From NCBI GenBank assembly GCA_900638155.1, contig LR134495.1:248001-312000 (forward strand): DNA of 64,000 nt, read 5' to 3'. This DNA comes from Mannheimia haemolytica (GTDB lineage Bacteria > Pseudomonadota > Gammaproteobacteria > Enterobacterales > Pasteurellaceae). The position numbers were made by a program, and so were the translations under genes. The notes under the pieces are model-generated. The model made no database searches and was not told where the DNA came from. It was given only the letters and a program-made list of their open reading frames with translations. Of this stretch, positions 62,158 to 64,000 are shown one piece after another. Each line of letters begins with the position of its first letter. Positions within the stretch are counted from its first letter, which is position 1.

Positions 62158-62826
62158 ATGAGTAAAAAATACAAAGTCATCGGTTTCGACTTAGACGGAA
62201 CCTTAATCAACACTCTCCCTGATCTCACCCTTGTCGCTAATTCAATGTTTTTAGACGCCGGTTTGCCAACGGTCACACAGGAAAAAGTGCTGACTTGGAT
62301 CGGTAAAGGGGCGGATATTTTCTTCCAAAATGCCGTTGCTCACACCGGCAAAATTTTCCAAGCCGATGAATTAGTCAAAATGCGGGCGAGCTTTGATAAA
62401 TACTACGCCACCTATGTATGTGAGGAAAGTACCCTGTTCCCAAATGTGAAAGAAACCTTAGAAACCCTCAAAGCAAACGGCTACCCACTGGTGGTGATTA
62501 CCAATAAACCGACCAAATTAGTCGAGCCGGTGCTTTCTGCTTTCGGCATTTATCATTTATTCGATGAAACGCTTGGTGGGCAATCGCTCCCCAAAATCAA
62601 ACCGCACCCTGACCCGATGTTTTTTATCTGCGAAAAATTCGGCATCACTCCATCAGAATTACTCTTTGTCGGCGACTCCGAAAATGATGTGATTGCTGCT
62701 AAAGCCGCCGGCTGTGATGTAGTTGGGCTGACTTACGGCTATAACTATAATATCCCGATTGAACAATCTAACCCGACTTTCGTGACATCTGAATTTAAAG
62801 ATGTGTTGAAAATTGTAGGCGAATAA
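62158..62826 (+). CDS. gph: Phosphoglycolate phosphatase
   Basis: ATG 62158 after GAAGGA; 222 residues of the HAD superfamily. Motif I GFDLDGTLINTLPDL with nucleophile Asp, motif II VVITNKPTK, motif III/IV PKIKPHPDP and VGDSENDVIAAKAAG. It dephosphorylates 2-phosphoglycolate formed in DNA repair. Followed by trpS, the same gph-trpS order as in enterobacteria. The upstream bases contain an uptake signal at about 62132. Confidence 0.93.
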   Translation: MSKKYKVIGFDLDGTLINTLPDLTLVANSMFLDAGLPTVTQEKVLTWIGKGADIFFQNAVAHTGKIFQADELVKMRASFDKYYATYVCEESTLFPNVKETLETLKANGYPLVVITNKPTKLVEPVLSAFGIYHLFDETLGGQSLPKIKPHPDPMFFICEKFGITPSELLFVGDSENDVIAAKAAGCDVVGLTYGYNYNIPIEQSNPTFVTSEFKDVLKIVGE

Positions 62827-62880
62827 GGTGACAAGCGGTATAATTTCTAGAATTTTTTGTAATTACAACGAGAAGATAAA

Positions 62881-63915
62881 ATGAGCAAACCTATTGTATT
62901 TAGTGGCGTGCAGCCCTCAGGTGAATTAACGATTGGCAACTACTTAGGGGCGTTACGCAACTGGGTGAAAATGCAAGATGATTATGACTGCGTGTATTGT
63001 ATTGTCGATCAACACGCTATTACCGTTCGTCAAGATCCGGAATCGCTACGCAAAGCAACCTTAGACGTGTTAGCCCTGTATTTAGCTTGTGGTATTGACC
63101 CAAACAAAAGTACTATTTTTATTCAATCCCACGTGCCGGAACACGCCCAATTAGCTTGGGTGCTTAACTGCTATACCTATTTCGGTGAAATGGGGCGTAT
63201 GACGCAATTTAAAGATAAATCGGCACGCTATGAAGAGAATGTCAATGTGGGCTTATTTACTTATCCGGTATTAATGGCGGCAGATATTCTGCTTTACCAA
63301 GCCAACCAAGTACCGGTAGGTGATGACCAAAAACAGCACTTGGAAATCACCCGTGACATTGCCAACCGTTTCAATGCGTTGTATGGCAAAAAAGATGCCG
63401 AAGGCAATCTAATTGAGCCTGTTTTTGCGGTGCCGGAAGTGTTTATTGCGAAATCCGGGGCAAGAGTGATGTCGCTGCTTGAGCCGACTAAGAAAATGTC
63501 AAAATCGGATGATAATCGCAACAATGTGATTGGGCTATTGGAAGATCCGAAAGCAGTAGCGAAGAAAATCAAACGGGCAATGACCGATGGCGATGAACCG
63601 CCTGTAGTGCGTTATGATGTACAGAATAAAGCCGGTGTCTCAAATTTATTGGATATTCTCTCCGCTATTACCGGCAAAACTATTGCTGAATTAGAAACAG
63701 AATTTGAAGGCAAAATGTATGGTCATTTGAAAACGGAAGTGGCGGATAAGGTTTCCGAGCTATTAACCAATTTGCAAGAACGTTATCACCACTATCGCCA
63801 AGATGAAGCGTTATTGGAAAAAATCTATCGTGAAGGGGCAGAAAAAGCTCGAACTAGAGCCAAAGCAACGTTAGATAAGGTGTATGAATTAGTCGGTTTT
63901 GTGCGTAGCGCTTAA
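62881..63915 (+). CDS. trpS: Tryptophanyl-tRNA synthetase
   Basis: A 344-residue class I synthetase. The HIGH-equivalent is [12 protein letters not shown] near residue 18, and the KMSKS loop reads [10 protein letters not shown] near residue 205. [19 protein letters not shown] is typical of bacterial TrpS. It charges tRNA-Trp. Starts 54 bases after gph; a strong terminator follows. Confidence 0.96.
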   Translation: MSKPIVFSGVQPSGELTIGNYLGALRNWVKMQDDYDCVYCIVDQHAITVRQDPESLRKATLDVLALYLACGIDPNKSTIFIQSHVPEHAQLAWVLNCYTYFGEMGRMTQFKDKSARYEENVNVGLFTYPVLMAADILLYQANQVPVGDDQKQHLEITRDIANRFNALYGKKDAEGNLIEPVFAVPEVFIAKSGARVMSLLEPTKKMSKSDDNRNNVIGLLEDPKAVAKKIKRAMTDGDEPPVVRYDVQNKAGVSNLLDILSAITGKTIAELETEFEGKMYGHLKTEVADKVSELLTNLQERYHHYRQDEALLEKIYREGAEKARTRAKATLDKVYELVGFVRSA

Positions 63916-63919
63916 TGAA

Positions 63920-63951
63920 AAATGCTCTTGAATACTCAAGAGCATTTTTTT
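63920..63951. terminator. trpS terminator
   Basis: AAATGCTCTTGA-ATAC-TCAAGAGCATTT followed by a T run. Confidence 0.85.
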
Positions 63952-63973
63952 GCAAAAAACGACCGCTTGTCAA

Positions 63974-64000
63974 TTATTTACGAGCGTTATAAATCTTCAT
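63974..64000 (-). CDS. 3' end of a minus-strand gene running out of the window
   Basis: On the minus strand an open frame enters from the window edge and ends ...KIYNARK, stop TAA at 63974-63976. An uptake signal core (GACCGCTTGT) lies just outside the stop, a usual place for it. Too short to identify. Confidence 0.35.
   Translation of the reverse strand: MKIYNARK

Overview
ORGANISM. The window looks like a chromosome segment of a Pasteurellaceae bacterium of the Actinobacillus/Mannheimia/Bibersteinia branch. Core genes (dapE, folP, rluC, rraA, rppH-lgt, gph-trpS, lldD) are AT-rich and of gammaproteobacterial type. The DNA is full of the ACAAGCGGT form of the Pasteurellaceae uptake signal, often as inverted pairs that also serve as terminators. 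Genus assignment is inference. LAYOUT. (1) About 1-15,934: right (late) half of a Mu-like prophage on the + strand: head-tail genes gp35-gp38, tail sheath and tube, a tail-assembly chaperone with an A-AAA-AAG slippery site, tape measure, baseplate genes, tail fibre and its assembly protein, a permuted NlpC/P60-like protein, a Com-like zinc-ribbon gene and a DNA adenine methyltransferase in the place of mom. Repeats 22 bp apart resemble the transposase-binding right end; beyond it lie 17 codons and the terminator of what is probably the interrupted host gene. The early genes are outside the window. (2) 16,000-28,100: core region with katA (promoter plus OxyR-like box), a TusA-like/YedE-like sulfur pair, a Na+/H+ antiporter, dapE, yffB, folP, rluC, mscS, rraA, a patatin-like lipoprotein and an FMN reductase. 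(3) 28,100-57,050: an accessory island of small redox and detoxification genes: two LysR regulators, two Old Yellow Enzymes plus a third as a remnant, nitroreductase, LLM monooxygenase, nitronate monooxygenase-like protein, quinone oxidoreductase, flavin reductase, metallo-beta-lactamase-fold hydrolases, alpha/beta hydrolases, an arsRC-acr3 cluster, and glutathione-dependent formaldehyde dehydrogenase, an alcohol dehydrogenase and S-formylglutathione hydrolase. Neisseria/Kingella-type DNA uptake sequences lie between several of these genes, pointing to DNA from Neisseriaceae. (4) 57,300-64,000: an orphan membrane protein, lldD, a 610-bp non-coding region with DnaA boxes and clustered GATC sites that resembles oriC, then rppH, a TauE-family gene, lgt, gph and trpS. 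HOW THE ISLAND MAY WORK TOGETHER. Two promoter families recur with fixed geometry. Family 1: a 27-bp element exactly 22 bp upstream of the -10 box of four genes (29,108 OYE; 30,354 nitroreductase; 53,749 adhC; 55,082 ADH); one copy abuts the divergent LysR gene at 28,109-29,017. Family 2: an element carrying TGC-N7-GCA that starts exactly 63 bp upstream of the -10 box of five genes (35,663; 36,868; 39,085; 42,978; 46,040); one copy begins at the start codon of the LysR gene at 34,604-35,536. I infer two dispersed LysR regulons for reactive-electrophile and quinone stress. Two island genes (KilA-N protein, quinone oxidoreductase) carry a single early in-frame amber codon in otherwise intact frames. 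I saw no tRNA, rRNA or CRISPR array.
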